Below are positions 51,734 through 61,228 of a stretch of 64,000 nt of DNA, piece by piece. The stretch is from Nocardioides massiliensis (GTDB taxonomy: Bacteria > Actinomycetota > Actinomycetes > Propionibacteriales > Nocardioidaceae), in the NCBI RefSeq assembly GCF_030811215.1, contig NZ_JAUSQM010000001.1:3286001-3350000 (forward strand), read 5' to 3'. The first letter of the stretch is position 1; each line of letters starts with the position of its first letter. The notes beneath the pieces were generated by a model, which was not told the origin of the DNA, did no database searches, and saw only the letters and a program-made list of their open reading frames with translations. The translations under genes were made by a program, and so were the position numbers.

Positions 51734-52477
51734 ATGGACGACGCGCACGACCCGGCCCGGCCGGAGCCTGACGAGCCCGACGCGGACGCCGTCCGCAGGC
51801 TGCCGCTGTTCCCCCTCGGCACCGTGGTGTTCCCGGGCACGACCGCGCCCCTGCACGTGTTCGAGGAGCGCTACCGCGCCCTGGTCACCGACCTCGCGGC
51901 GCTGCCGGGCCCCGAGCGGGTCTTCGGCACCGTGGCCATCCGCGAGGGCTACGAGGTGGGTGACCACGGCACGCAGTCGCTGCACGTCATCGGCTCCCTG
52001 CTGCAGCTCACCGAGGTGGAGGAGCACCCGGACGGCACGTACGACGTCCTGGCTGTCGCCCGCCAGCGCATCCGCGTCCATGGGTTGGTCGACGACCCTG
52101 CGCCGTACCCCGTCGCGATCGCCACGCTGCTCGAGGACCACGTCCCCGCGCCGGCCTCGGAGCGGGCGGCGGCCGAGACGGCGGCCCGTGCGGGCGCCGA
52201 GGCACGCTTCGACGACTACCGCACCGCGCTCGGCGAGCTCGGGGGCGCCGTCGTGATCGACGGCACGCTGCCGCAGGAGGCGCTGTGGTACTCCTACGCC
52301 CTGGCCGCGGCCTGTCCCCTGCCACTGAGCGAGCGCCAGGAGCTGCTCGAGGCCGACGACACCACCACGCGGTTGCACCTGCTCCACCACGCGCTGCGCG
52401 AGGAGCTCCGGGCGATGCGGGCGATCCCCTCGGTGCCCGCCACCGACGTCGCCCGGACCCGCTGGTCCCCCAACTGA
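51734..52477 (+). CDS. Lon substrate-binding-domain protein
   Basis: 247 aa. The LON N-terminal (PUA-like) domain starts RLPLFPLGTVVFPGTTAPLHVFEERYR and continues to about residue 200. There is no ATPase or protease domain, so this is a stand-alone LON-domain protein of uncertain function. ATG 51734 has GAGGAGG four bases upstream. Divergent from hisD, followed by ybaK after four bases. Confidence 0.9.
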   Translation: MDDAHDPARPEPDEPDADAVRRLPLFPLGTVVFPGTTAPLHVFEERYRALVTDLAALPGPERVFGTVAIREGYEVGDHGTQSLHVIGSLLQLTEVEEHPDGTYDVLAVARQRIRVHGLVDDPAPYPVAIATLLEDHVPAPASERAAAETAARAGAEARFDDYRTALGELGGAVVIDGTLPQEALWYSYALAAACPLPLSERQELLEADDTTTRLHLLHHALREELRAMRAIPSVPATDVARTRWSPN

Positions 52478-52481
52478 GCAG

Positions 52482-52973
52482 ATGGCGAAGAGGACCCGCG
52501 GCAGCGCCACCCCCGCCACCACCGCCCTCGACCGCGCTGGCGTGGCCTACACGCTGCACCCCTACGAGCACGACCCCGCCACGACGTCGTACGGCGAGGA
52601 GGCGGCGGCCGTGCTGGGGGTCGACCCGGCACGCGTCCACAAGACGCTGTGCGCGGAGGTCGACGGCCGACTCGTCGTCGCCGTGGTCCCGGTCAGCGGC
52701 CAGCTCGACCTGAAGGCGCTGGCCGCTGCAGTGGGTGGCAAGCGCGCGCAGATGGCCGACCCCGCGCTGGCCGAGCGGACGACCGGCTACGTGCGCGGGG
52801 GCATCGCCCCGGTGGGGCAGCGCCGTCCGCTCCCGGTGCTGATCGACGACGGCGCGTGGAGCTGGCCCACGATCTTCGTCTCCGCGGGCCGCCGTGGCCT
52901 CGACCTGGAGCTGGCCCCCGACGACCTCCTGCAGGTCAGCGGGGGCCAGCGGGCGGCCATCGGTCGCGGGTGA
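52482..52973 (+). CDS. ybaK: Cys-tRNA(Pro)/Cys-tRNA(Cys) deacylase YbaK family
   Basis: 163 aa, one YbaK/aaRS-associated domain. The invariant Lys is in DPARVHKTLCAEVDG; YVRGGIAPVGQRRPLPVLID is the substrate pocket. It hydrolyses Cys wrongly attached to tRNA-Pro. Probably co-transcribed with the upstream LON-domain gene (4-base gap). Confidence 0.92.
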   Translation: MAKRTRGSATPATTALDRAGVAYTLHPYEHDPATTSYGEEAAAVLGVDPARVHKTLCAEVDGRLVVAVVPVSGQLDLKALAAAVGGKRAQMADPALAERTTGYVRGGIAPVGQRRPLPVLIDDGAWSWPTIFVSAGRRGLDLELAPDDLLQVSGGQRAAIGRG

Positions 52974-53009
52974 GCCCGCGGACTCGGACTACTCCCCAGC
53001 GCCCGGGCG

Positions 53010-54779
53010 TCAGTCGGTGGCGAGCTCGAGCACGAGGCGGGACTGGTCCTCGTCGACCCACGAGCTGATGCCGAGCGCCTTCAGCGGCTCGAGGTTCTCG
53101 TCGACCTCGGGCAGGTCCCCACCGGTCAGCGCCTCGCTCAGCGAGGTGAACCACGGGGCATCGAAGTCGATGAAGAAGACCGAGGCGGGATCTCCGTCGC
53201 CGGAGACCACGTCGTCATAACGGTCGTTGTCGCCGATGTCGCCGTCCTCGGCGAGCGAGGCCACCCAGGCGGGGTCGAGACCGACGGCCACGCCGTCCTC
53301 ACCCTTCTCGACCGTCACCAGCTGCGCGTCGGCGCCGAGGCTGGACAGCAGCTTCTCGACGACGTCGCCGATCTCGTCGGGGTCACCGAGGATCCGCAGG
53401 CCCACGGGCAGTGTCGACGGGTCGAAGGAGTTGGTGAACTCGCGCGCGTCGAAGCGCCCGTCGATCACCAGCGCGACCGCATCGCCCAGGAGGGTCTGCG
53501 CGTCGCCGGGCAGGTCGAGGCCGGTGGCGCGCTCGATGTCACCGACGAGCCCCTCGCCCAGGAGGTCGGTCAGGGTCGAGGTCACCGACTCGGCCCACTC
53601 GCCGTTGACGCTCATGGCGATCAGCACACCGGTGGCGGCCGGCAGGGAGCCGACGAGGTCACTCACGGCCGGGGTCTCGTCGGTGGCGTTGCCGAGGCCG
53701 CCGGCCACGGCCTCCAGGCGCGCCGCACCGTCGTCGAACCGCAGCGACATGCCAGCACCCTCGAAGTCGGCGAGTGCCTCCTCCAGCTGCTCGCGCTCCT
53801 CGCCGATCCGCTCCTCGAGCTCCTCCGCACCGGGCAGGCCACCCAGACCACCCGAGCCGAGTCCGCCAGCGTCACCGTCGTCGGAGCCGTAGAGCTCCTC
53901 GACCAGGTCGGGGTCGATCCCCATCGCCTCGAGCTCGGCGTCGCTCATGTCGGCGAAGGGGTTCTCCGGCGTGATCCCGGGGGTGGCCGGTCCGCCGAGC
54001 CCGGGCAGCGCCGCACCCGGGAGCGAGGCGAGGTCGGACAGCCCGTCGAAGGCGTCGAGGAGGTACGGCGTCGCGGTCGGCGCGACGTAGCCGGTGACGA
54101 ACCCGCCACCGCCGGCCTCGTCGACCCAGGTGGAGAAACCCTCGTCGTCGGCGAGCGTGCTGCCGTCGGCGACCTCGTCGGCCACGGCGGCGGCCTGCGC
54201 CTCGGTCGGGCTCACCAGCACGAACCCGTCCTGGAAGGCCCAGCCGAGGTCGTCGCTGCACTCACGGACAGCGGTCAGCCCCGTGGTGGCGGCCTCCTCG
54301 TCGCTGACCTCGACGACGATCACCGGCGTGACCTCGTCGTCGCCCGCGCCCGGCACCGCGGCCATCGCGAGCTTCTTGCCCACCCACGGCGCGAAGTCGT
54401 TCTCGAAGCTGAGGTCGCAGTCGGAGCCGGAGAGGAACTCGTCGACGATCAGCTCGCGCAGGTCGTCGTCGGTGTCGAGACCGAGCTCCTCCTGCAGCGC
54501 GGGGAACTTGCGCAGCGTGCGGAACGCCTCGATCTTCTGCGCACCCCCGGGGTCGACGTCGACCGCGACATAGCCCAGGGTGCTCGCCGGAAGCACCTCC
54601 GCGGGCTGGGCGCCGGTGGACAGGAAGCTCCAGGCGGCGTACGCGCCTCCGCCAGCGACAGCGACCGCGACAGCGGCCCCGACGACGGCGAGGCCACGGC
54701 GCGACGAGCGCTGGGCGGGCGCGGGCCCGCCACCGAGCGGCTCCCCGGCGGGCGCGACGGGCGGATGGGACTCGGACAT
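53010..54779 (-). CDS. DUF3352 extracytoplasmic protein
   Basis: 589 aa. Short cytoplasmic N terminus, one membrane anchor (GLAVVGAAVAVAVAGGGAYAAW, residues ~30-50), then a large acidic extracytoplasmic region matching DUF3352 (LPASTLGYVAVDVDPGGAQKIEAFRTLRKFP). The middle has a Gly/Pro-rich insert (GGLGSGGLGGLPG). Function of the family is unknown. The ATG 54779 start puts the anchor near the N terminus. Confidence 0.8.
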   Translation of the reverse strand: MSESHPPVAPAGEPLGGGPAPAQRSSRRGLAVVGAAVAVAVAGGGAYAAWSFLSTGAQPAEVLPASTLGYVAVDVDPGGAQKIEAFRTLRKFPALQEELGLDTDDDLRELIVDEFLSGSDCDLSFENDFAPWVGKKLAMAAVPGAGDDEVTPVIVVEVSDEEAATTGLTAVRECSDDLGWAFQDGFVLVSPTEAQAAAVADEVADGSTLADDEGFSTWVDEAGGGGFVTGYVAPTATPYLLDAFDGLSDLASLPGAALPGLGGPATPGITPENPFADMSDAELEAMGIDPDLVEELYGSDDGDAGGLGSGGLGGLPGAEELEERIGEEREQLEEALADFEGAGMSLRFDDGAARLEAVAGGLGNATDETPAVSDLVGSLPAATGVLIAMSVNGEWAESVTSTLTDLLGEGLVGDIERATGLDLPGDAQTLLGDAVALVIDGRFDAREFTNSFDPSTLPVGLRILGDPDEIGDVVEKLLSSLGADAQLVTVEKGEDGVAVGLDPAWVASLAEDGDIGDNDRYDDVVSGDGDPASVFFIDFDAPWFTSLSEALTGGDLPEVDENLEPLKALGISSWVDEDQSRLVLELATD

Positions 54780-54824
54780 GGTGAAACCCCCGTTGAGCGT
54801 GGTGCGTGGACTGAGTCCCGAACG

Positions 54825-55433
54825 CTACCGGCTCTCGTGGCGCAGCGGGGCAGCGCCGTCGTGCGGTGGATAGCCCGGAGGGCCCCACGGCGCGAGGCGG
54901 TCGGCGGGCTCCGTGGGGGTGCGGTGCACGACCGGCGGCGGGTCACTGCCACCCCACAGCACGGCGCACGCCGCGAACAGCGCCGCGACCGGCCAGGCGA
55001 GGTAGAAGGCGGGGACGGTCACGGCGAGCTCGACCGGGACCCTGGCGCCCTCGGCGGCCGCGGCGAGGGCGCTGTCGGTGTCACCGGGGCCGAGAAGCAT
55101 GCCGGTCAGGCTCATGGTCGCCGTGGCGACGAAGGACCCGGCGACGAGCGCCACCAGGCTGAGGATCCGATGGCTGCGGAAGCGCCAGGTCACCAGCAGT
55201 CCGGAGACCAGGCCGCCGACCGCGCCGACCACGCCGAACCAGCCGTCGGCGGCGAAGCGGCGGGCGAGATCGGGCTCGCCCATCGCGCCCTGCCCCTCGG
55301 AGACGACGTAGTAGCTCGGCTCCCACAGCCACCACCAGGCGAGCCCGGCGAGCACTCCGGCCACCGCGAGCCCGACGACCACGGCCGCGACGCGCGTCCC
55401 GGCCCCGGGCCGGAGGGCGTTGTCAGTCTCCAC
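54825..55433 (-). CDS. DUF2567-like membrane protein
   Basis: 202 aa with four hydrophobic segments (VAAVVVGLAVAGVLAGLAWW; WFGVVGAVGGLVSGLLVTW; ILSLVALVAGSFVATATMSL; FYLAWPVAALFAACAVLWGG). EPSYYVVSEGQGAMGEPDLARRFAADGWF resembles DUF2567-type actinobacterial proteins. Pro-rich C-terminal tail. GTG 55433 lies eight bases from TAGGGT. 45 bases upstream of the DUF3352 gene, perhaps one unit. Function unknown. Confidence 0.65.
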   Translation of the reverse strand: METDNALRPGAGTRVAAVVVGLAVAGVLAGLAWWWLWEPSYYVVSEGQGAMGEPDLARRFAADGWFGVVGAVGGLVSGLLVTWRFRSHRILSLVALVAGSFVATATMSLTGMLLGPGDTDSALAAAAEGARVPVELAVTVPAFYLAWPVAALFAACAVLWGGSDPPPVVHRTPTEPADRLAPWGPPGYPPHDGAAPLRHESR

Positions 55434-55441
55434 GAACAGCG

Positions 55442-55447
55442 ACCCTA
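55442..55447 (-). promoter_or_regulatory. -10 box TAGGGT before membrane protein gene
   Basis: TAGGGT eight bases before GTG 55433, no Shine-Dalgarno. Confidence 0.45.
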
Positions 55448-55484
55448 ACGACCGGTCCCAGCGCGGCGGCTGACCCGCCCACCG

Positions 55485-58400
55485 TCAGCCCGCCAGGCAG
55501 CTGGGACCGAGCAGCTGCTTGAGGTCGGCGAACAGTGCCGGCGTCGGGGTGACCCGGTGCCCGTCGCCGAGCTTGAGCACCGTGGTGCTCGCGCGGCTCA
55601 TCAGGCGCAGCCGGACCTCCGTCATCCCGGGGTGGGTGGCCAGCACCTCCTTGAGCTGGTCGACGACCGGCGCCGTGCAGCGGGTCGACGGCAGGCTGAT
55701 CATGACCGGGCCCGACGGTCCCTCGGTGACGTCGGGGGCCGTGACCTCCTGGCCGTGCAGCTCCGGGGTCTCCTTGCTGCGCGAGATGCGGCCCTTGACG
55801 GTGATGACGGAGTCCTCGATGAGCAACGTGCTCGCCAGCTGGTAGGCGCTGGGAAACAGCAGCACGTCGATCGCGCCCTCGAGGTCCTCCAGGGTGACCA
55901 TCGCCCAGGTGTCGCCCCGCTTGGTGATCTTGCGCTGCACCGAGGTGACCAGACCGGCGACCGTGATCGTGCTGCCGTCGGGCCGGTCCTCGTCGAGCAG
56001 CAGCTGGCCGATCGTGCAGTCGGCCGCGTTGGCGAGGACGTGCTCGAGACCCAGCAGCGGGTGGTCGGAGACGTAGAGTCCGAGCATCTCCCGCTCGTGG
56101 GCCAGCAGCGTCTGCTTGTCCCACTCGTCGAGGTCGGGGATCGTCACACTCACGCCGAACCCGCCGGCCTCGTCGGCCTCGCCGAGTCCTGCGAAGAGCG
56201 AGTCCTGGCCGATCGCCTCGTTGCGCTTGATGTCGACGTACTGGTCGACCGCACGCTCGTGCACCGCGACGAGCGCGCGGCGGCGGTGCTTCATGTCGTC
56301 GAAGGAGCCGGCCTTGATCAGCGAGTCGACGACCCGCTTGTTGCAGACCTGGGCCGGCACCTTGGACAGGAAGTCGTTGAAGTCGACGAAGCGTCCCTGC
56401 TCCTCGCGCGCGGCGACGATGCCGTCGACGACGTTGGCGCCGACGTTGCGGATGGCGGTCAGGCCGAAGCGGATGTCGCGGCCGACGGGGGTGAAGTCGG
56501 AGGCCGACTCGTTGACGTCGGGTGGGAGCACCTGGATCTTCATGTGCCGGCACTCGTTGAGGTAGAGCGCCATCTTGTCCTTGTCGCCCTTGGTGCTGGT
56601 GAGCAGCGCAGCCATGTATTCGGCCGGGTAGTGCGCCTTCATGTAGGCGGTCCAGTAGGAGATCACGCCGTACGCCGCGGAGTGGGCCTTGTTGAAGGCG
56701 TAGTCGGCGAACGGGACGAGGATGTCCCACAGCTTCGTGATCGCGGCCTTCGAGAACCCGCGCTCCATCATGCCGGCCTCGAAGCCGACGAACTCCTTCT
56801 GCAGGACCTCGCGCTTCTTCTTGCCCATCGCGCGACGCAGGTTGTCTGCCTGACCGAGCGTGTAGCCGGCCAGCTCCTGCGCGATCGTCATGACCTGCTC
56901 CTGATAGACGATCAGGCCGTAGGTCGTGCCGAGGATCGGCTTGAGCGCCTCGGTCAGCTCGGGGTGGATGTAGTCGATCGGCTGGCGGCCGTTCTTGCGC
57001 AGCGCGTAGTTGGTGTGGCTGTCGGCACCCATCGGGCCGGGCCGGTAGAGCGCGATGACGGCCGAGATGTCCTCGAAGTTGTCGGGCTGCATCTGGCGCA
57101 GCAGCTGACGCATCGGCCCGCCGTCGAGCTGGAAGACGCCGAGCGTGTCGCCCTTGCCGAGCAGCTCGTAGGTCGCCGGGTCGTCGAAGGACAGGTCCTC
57201 GAGCACGAGGTCGATGTCGCGGTTGGCCCTGACGTTGCGCACCGCGTCGTCGAGGACGGTGAGGTTGCGCAGACCCAGGAAGTCCATCTTGACCAGCCCG
57301 AGCGACTCGCACATCGGGTAGTCGAACTGGGTGATGATCGCGCCGTCCTGCTCGCGGCGCATGATCGGCACGATGTCGATCAGCGGGGCGCTGGACATGA
57401 TCACGCCGGCGGCGTGCACGCCCCACTGCCGGATCTGCCCCTCGAGACCGATCGCGGTCTGGTAGATCGTGCGGACGTCGGCGTCGGACTCGTAGAGGCT
57501 GCGGAACTCCCCGCCGTCGGAGTAGCGGCTGTGCTCGGAGTTGAACAGCTCCCCCAGGGGCACGCCCTTGCCCATGACGTCGGCCGGCAGCGCCTTGGTG
57601 ATGCGGTCCGAGATCGCGAACCCGTGGTCCAGCACGCGCGCGGCGTCCTTGATCGCCTGCTTGGCCTTGATCCGCCCGAAGGTCGCGATGTAGGCGACGT
57701 GGTCGCTGCCGTACTTCTGGACGACGTACTGGATGACCTCGGTGCGCCGGCGCTCGTCGAAGTCGATGTCGAAGTCGGGCATCGAGGGGCGCTCGGGGTT
57801 GAGGAACCGCTCGAAGATCAGCCCGTGGCGCAGCGGGCAGAGGTCGGTGATCCGCAGGGCGTACGCCGCGATCGATCCGGCACCGGAACCACGACCCGGT
57901 CCGACCCTGATGCCGTTCTCCTTGGCCCAGTTGATGAAGTCGGCGACCACGAGGTAGTAGCCGCAGTAGCCCTTGGTGCGGATGACGTCGAGCTCCATGG
58001 CCACCCGGTCGCGGACCTCGTCGGTCAGCGCCTCGCCCGGGTAGCGCGCCTCGATCCCGCGCCAGACCTCCTTGACGAACCAGCTCTCCTCGGTCTCGCC
58101 GGCCGGCACGTCGGCGCGCGCCATGTAGCCGCCGGTGGACTCGGTGAACTCCACGTCGCAGCGCTCGGCGATGAGCAGCGTGTTGTCGCAGGCCTCGGGC
58201 ATGCCGAACTTGTCGGCCCACAGCTCGCGCATCTCGGCCGCGGACTTGATGTAGTAGCCGCCACCGTCGAACTTCAGTCGGTTGGGGTCGCTGAGCCGAC
58301 GCCCGGAGGCCACGCAGATGAGGGCGTCGTGGGCGTCGGCGTCCTCGGGGTTGTTGTAGTGGGAGTCGTTGGTGGCGACCGGCGGCAGCCCGAGGTCCTT

Positions 58401-59048
58401 GCCGAGGCGGAGCAGGTCGTCGCGGACCCGCTTCTCGATGTCGATCCCGTGGTCCATCAGCTCCAGGAAGAAGTTCTCCCGCCCGAAGATGTCCTGGAAC
58501 TCCGCCGCCGAGGCGCGCGCCTCGTCGTACTGACCGAGGCGCAGCCGGGTCTGGATCTCCCCCGACGGACAGCCGGTGGTCGCGATCAGGCCCTTGGCAT
58601 AGGTCTGCAGCAGCTCCCGGTCGGCGCGCGGCTTGTAGTAGTAGCCCTCGAGGCTGGAGCGCGACGACAGCCGGAACAGGTTGTGCATCCCCTCGGTGGA
58701 GGAGGCCCACATCGTCATATGGGTGTAGGCACCGCCGCCGGCGACGTCGTTGCCACCCTCCTCGGCGATGTCGCCCTTGCCCCACCGGACCCGGCGGCGG
58801 TCGGTGCGGTGGGTCTGCGGGGTGAGGTAGGCCTCGATGCCGATGATCGGGCGGACGCCGTAGGACCGCGCCTTCGACCAGAAGTCGAACGCGCCGTGCA
58901 GGTTGCCGTGGTCGGTCATCGCGATGGACTTCATGCCCAGGTCGTTGACCCGGGTGAAGAGCCCGTCGAGCAGCGAGGCACCGTCCAGCATGGAGTACTC
59001 CGTGTGGACGTGCAGGTGCACGAAGGAGTCGTCCGCTGCAGGCGCCAT
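55485..59048 (-). CDS. dnaE: DNA polymerase III alpha subunit
   Basis: 1187 aa replicative polymerase, full-length DnaE1 type. The N-terminal PHP domain begins SFVHLHVHTEYSMLDGA. The polymerase palm carries the three Asp of PDFDIDFDERRR and GRGSGAGSIAAYAL. Fingers follow (GVHAAGVIMSSAPL; QEQVMTIAQELAGYT; ADYAFNKAHSAAYG). The C-terminal OB domain has TVAGLVTSVQRKITKRGD. ATG 59048 starts MAPAADDSFVHLHVH. Another same-strand open frame (55423-59091) is an alternative-frame artefact. Confidence 0.97.
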   Translation of the reverse strand: MAPAADDSFVHLHVHTEYSMLDGASLLDGLFTRVNDLGMKSIAMTDHGNLHGAFDFWSKARSYGVRPIIGIEAYLTPQTHRTDRRRVRWGKGDIAEEGGNDVAGGGAYTHMTMWASSTEGMHNLFRLSSRSSLEGYYYKPRADRELLQTYAKGLIATTGCPSGEIQTRLRLGQYDEARASAAEFQDIFGRENFFLELMDHGIDIEKRVRDDLLRLGKDLGLPPVATNDSHYNNPEDADAHDALICVASGRRLSDPNRLKFDGGGYYIKSAAEMRELWADKFGMPEACDNTLLIAERCDVEFTESTGGYMARADVPAGETEESWFVKEVWRGIEARYPGEALTDEVRDRVAMELDVIRTKGYCGYYLVVADFINWAKENGIRVGPGRGSGAGSIAAYALRITDLCPLRHGLIFERFLNPERPSMPDFDIDFDERRRTEVIQYVVQKYGSDHVAYIATFGRIKAKQAIKDAARVLDHGFAISDRITKALPADVMGKGVPLGELFNSEHSRYSDGGEFRSLYESDADVRTIYQTAIGLEGQIRQWGVHAAGVIMSSAPLIDIVPIMRREQDGAIITQFDYPMCESLGLVKMDFLGLRNLTVLDDAVRNVRANRDIDLVLEDLSFDDPATYELLGKGDTLGVFQLDGGPMRQLLRQMQPDNFEDISAVIALYRPGPMGADSHTNYALRKNGRQPIDYIHPELTEALKPILGTTYGLIVYQEQVMTIAQELAGYTLGQADNLRRAMGKKKREVLQKEFVGFEAGMMERGFSKAAITKLWDILVPFADYAFNKAHSAAYGVISYWTAYMKAHYPAEYMAALLTSTKGDKDKMALYLNECRHMKIQVLPPDVNESASDFTPVGRDIRFGLTAIRNVGANVVDGIVAAREEQGRFVDFNDFLSKVPAQVCNKRVVDSLIKAGSFDDMKHRRRALVAVHERAVDQYVDIKRNEAIGQDSLFAGLGEADEAGGFGVSVTIPDLDEWDKQTLLAHEREMLGLYVSDHPLLGLEHVLANAADCTIGQLLLDEDRPDGSTITVAGLVTSVQRKITKRGDTWAMVTLEDLEGAIDVLLFPSAYQLASTLLIEDSVITVKGRISRSKETPELHGQEVTAPDVTEGPSGPVMISLPSTRCTAPVVDQLKEVLATHPGMTEVRLRLMSRASTTVLKLGDGHRVTPTPALFADLKQLLGPSCLAG

Positions 59049-59203
59049 GCGAGCCAGCCACCCTCTCGAGATCGTCTCCGGACCGCCTCACGGCGGTGAT
59101 GTGGGCAGTGCAGGACCGGCCTGCGGAATCTCAGGCCAACCGTCCGGGGAAGGGCCTCAGCCTACCTCTCGCCGAGTCCCTCCGACCGCACCCCTGAAGG
59201 GTG
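59049..59203. other. dnaE upstream region
   Basis: 155 bases between dnaE and the acetyltransferase stop. It contains a hairpin GGCCTG-N8-CAGGCC at 59118-59137 and a weak one, CACCC-N5-GGGTG, near the acetyltransferase end. No gene seen. Confidence 0.35.
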
Positions 59204-59728
59204 TCAGGTGCCGCCGACAGCCGGCCCTCGGACACCGTCCGGCGCGGTCGGCGGCCACGCCAGCTCGACCTGCTCGAGCCGCTCGGGGTTCACCTCCGCA
59301 GGATGTCGCGCGACCTCGGCCAGCCCGTGCCGGGCGTAGAACGCGCGGGCCCGGGCGTTGGCGGCGAACACGTAGAGGCCGAAGCCGTCGCGCAGGTGGG
59401 CCTGGACCAATCCGAGCAGCGCCGTCCCCACCCCGTGGCGCCACCGGTCGGGGCGTACGTAGAGGTCGTCAAGCCAGGTCGGCGTCCACCGGGCGTAGCC
59501 GACGATCCCGTCGTCGTCCTCGGCGACCCACGCGGCCTGGCTGCTGACGTCCGTGCCGGCCTCTGCGTCGGCGAGCCAGCCCCGCACCCAGGCCAGCACC
59601 TCGTGGTCGGCGTACGGCGTGGGGATCCCGCCCGCCGCGCGGGCCGCCACGTGCAGCCCCGCGAGCGCCGGTGCGTCCACCGCCTCGGCCGGCCGCAGGT
59701 CGAGGGCGGGATCCGGGTCGCGGACCAT
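59204..59728 (-). CDS. GNAT-family N-acetyltransferase
   Basis: 174 aa. LRPAEAVDAPALAGLHVAA begins the domain; LDDLYVRPDRWRHGVGTALLGLVQ is the acetyl-CoA site; FYARHGL is the C-terminal motif of RimI-like GNATs. Substrate unknown. ATG 59728 (or the GTG one codon before) overlaps the rluD stop region by translation through it, so the pair is coupled. The 62 upstream codons belong to rluD in another frame. Confidence 0.85.
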   Translation of the reverse strand: MVRDPDPALDLRPAEAVDAPALAGLHVAARAAGGIPTPYADHEVLAWVRGWLADAEAGTDVSSQAAWVAEDDDGIVGYARWTPTWLDDLYVRPDRWRHGVGTALLGLVQAHLRDGFGLYVFAANARARAFYARHGLAEVARHPAEVNPERLEQVELAWPPTAPDGVRGPAVGGT

Positions 59729-59735
59729 CACCGGG

Positions 59736-60674
59736 TCAGTGCGCGTCGCGGATGACGTCGAGAGCACGCTGGAGGTCGTCGGGGTACGGCGAGGCGAACT
59801 CGACGTAGTCCCCGCTCGCCGGGTGCTCGAAGCCGAGCCGGGTCGCGTGCAGCCACTGCCGGTCCAACCCCACCCGACGGGCGAGCACCGGGTCGGCGCC
59901 GTACAACGGGTCACCCACGCACGGGTGCTTCAGCGCCGCCATGTGGACGCGGATCTGGTGGGTGCGCCCCGTCTCGAGCTTCACCTCGAGCAGGCTCGCG
60001 AAGCGGTGGGCCTCGAGGGTGTCGTAATGGGTGATGCTCGCCTTGCCGTCGGCCCGCACGGTGAACTTCCAGTCCGACTTGGGGTGGCGCGCGATCGGGG
60101 CGTCGATCGTGCCGCGCAACGGGTCGGGGTGCCCTTGGACGAGCGCGTGGTAGATCTTGTCGACCGCGCGCCGGCGGAAGGCGTTCTTGAGCACGGAGTA
60201 GGCCTGCTCGGACTTCGCGATCACCATCACGCCGGAGGTGCCGACGTCGAGGCGCTGCACGATGCCCTGGCGCTCCGACGCCCCGCTGGTGGAGATCCGG
60301 AACCCAGCGCCGGCGAGGTGACCGACGACGGTGGGGCCCGTCCAGCCCGGGCTCGGGTGGACCGCGACGCCCACGGGCTTGTCGATCACCACGATCGCCT
60401 CGTCGTCGTGGACGATGTTGATCCCCTCGACGACCTCGGGCACGACCTCGACCGGGTTGCCGGTCTGCGGGATCGTCACATCGAGCATGGCGCCCTCATG
60501 GACGCGTTCGGACTTGCTGACGGCCACACCGTCGACCAGCACCAAGCCGTCGGCGACGAGCTCGGCGGCGCGGGTGCGGCTGAGGCCGAACATCCGCGCG
60601 AGTGCGGCGTCGACCCGCTCCCCCGCCAGCCCCTCCGGGACGAGGACGGTGCGCTGCTCCCGGGCCGCGCTCAC
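59736..60674 (-). CDS. rluD: RluD-family 23S rRNA pseudouridine synthase
   Basis: 312 aa. N-terminal S4-like RNA-binding domain ([22 protein letters not shown]). Catalytic Asp is in [18 protein letters not shown] (family HRLDxxTSG; here Gln replaces His). [11 protein letters not shown] is the second motif. Makes pseudouridines in large-subunit rRNA. GTG 60674 overlaps the lspA stop (GTGA). Confidence 0.95.
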   Translation of the reverse strand: MSAAREQRTVLVPEGLAGERVDAALARMFGLSRTRAAELVADGLVLVDGVAVSKSERVHEGAMLDVTIPQTGNPVEVVPEVVEGINIVHDDEAIVVIDKPVGVAVHPSPGWTGPTVVGHLAGAGFRISTSGASERQGIVQRLDVGTSGVMVIAKSEQAYSVLKNAFRRRAVDKIYHALVQGHPDPLRGTIDAPIARHPKSDWKFTVRADGKASITHYDTLEAHRFASLLEVKLETGRTHQIRVHMAALKHPCVGDPLYGADPVLARRVGLDRQWLHATRLGFEHPASGDYVEFASPYPDDLQRALDVIRDAH

Positions 60675-61228
60675 GACGAGTCCCGCGTGCCGTCGACGCG
60701 AATGCCCCGGAACGCCTGGAGGATGATCACGCCGGCCGCGACGTTGATGCAGATGTCGGCGACGTTGAAGATCGGGAAGTTCGGGAACGCGAGGAAGTCG
60801 ACGACGTGGCCCCGCAGCGGTGCCGGGTCACGGAAGAGACGGTCGGTGAGGTTGCCGAGCACGCCGGCCAGCAGGAACCCCAGCGCCACCGCCCAGCCCG
60901 GGCTCGCGAGCCGGCGCAGCAACCACAGCACGACGAGCGCCGCGCCCATCGCGACGAAGGTCAGGACGACGGTGTATTCCGTGCCCATGCTGAACGCCGC
61001 TCCGGGGTTCAGGGCGTACTGCAACGTGAAGAACGTCCCGATGATCTCGACCGGCGGACGGTCGACGAGGTGCTCGGTGGCCAGCACCTTGGTGCCGAGG
61101 TCGAGCAGGTAGAGCGGAAGGGCGAGGCCGGCGAAGATCAGCAGGCTACGGGTCCGTCGTGGTCGGTCTGGGCTGATGTCTCCGCTGGGTGTCAGCGGCG
61201 TTCCTCGCGCTGCTTGCATGGCATGCAC
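60671..61228 (-). CDS. lspA: lipoprotein signal peptidase (signal peptidase II)
   Basis: 185 aa, four membrane helices. Catalytic Asp residues are in [14 protein letters not shown] and [22 protein letters not shown] is also conserved. Cleaves prolipoproteins after Lgt modification. Start drawn at ATG 61228; ATG 61219 is also possible. Both overlap the end of the DksA-like gene, and neither has a good Shine-Dalgarno, so coupling is likely. Confidence 0.95.
   Translation of the reverse strand: MHAMQAARGTPLTPSGDISPDRPRRTRSLLIFAGLALPLYLLDLGTKVLATEHLVDRPPVEIIGTFFTLQYALNPGAAFSMGTEYTVVLTFVAMGAALVVLWLLRRLASPGWAVALGFLLAGVLGNLTDRLFRDPAPLRGHVVDFLAFPNFPIFNVADICINVAAGVIILQAFRGIRVDGTRDSS

Noticed and set aside
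55423-59091. 1222-codon open frame on the minus strand overlapping dnaE, and a 1180-codon antisense frame (55557-59099)
   Set aside because: Their translations are Arg/Gly/Ala-rich with no domain, while the dnaE frame has all catalytic motifs. Long empty frames are normal in very high-GC genes.
59118-59137. Terminator upstream of dnaE
   Set aside because: Six-bp stem with an 8-base loop and no U tract; too weak to call.
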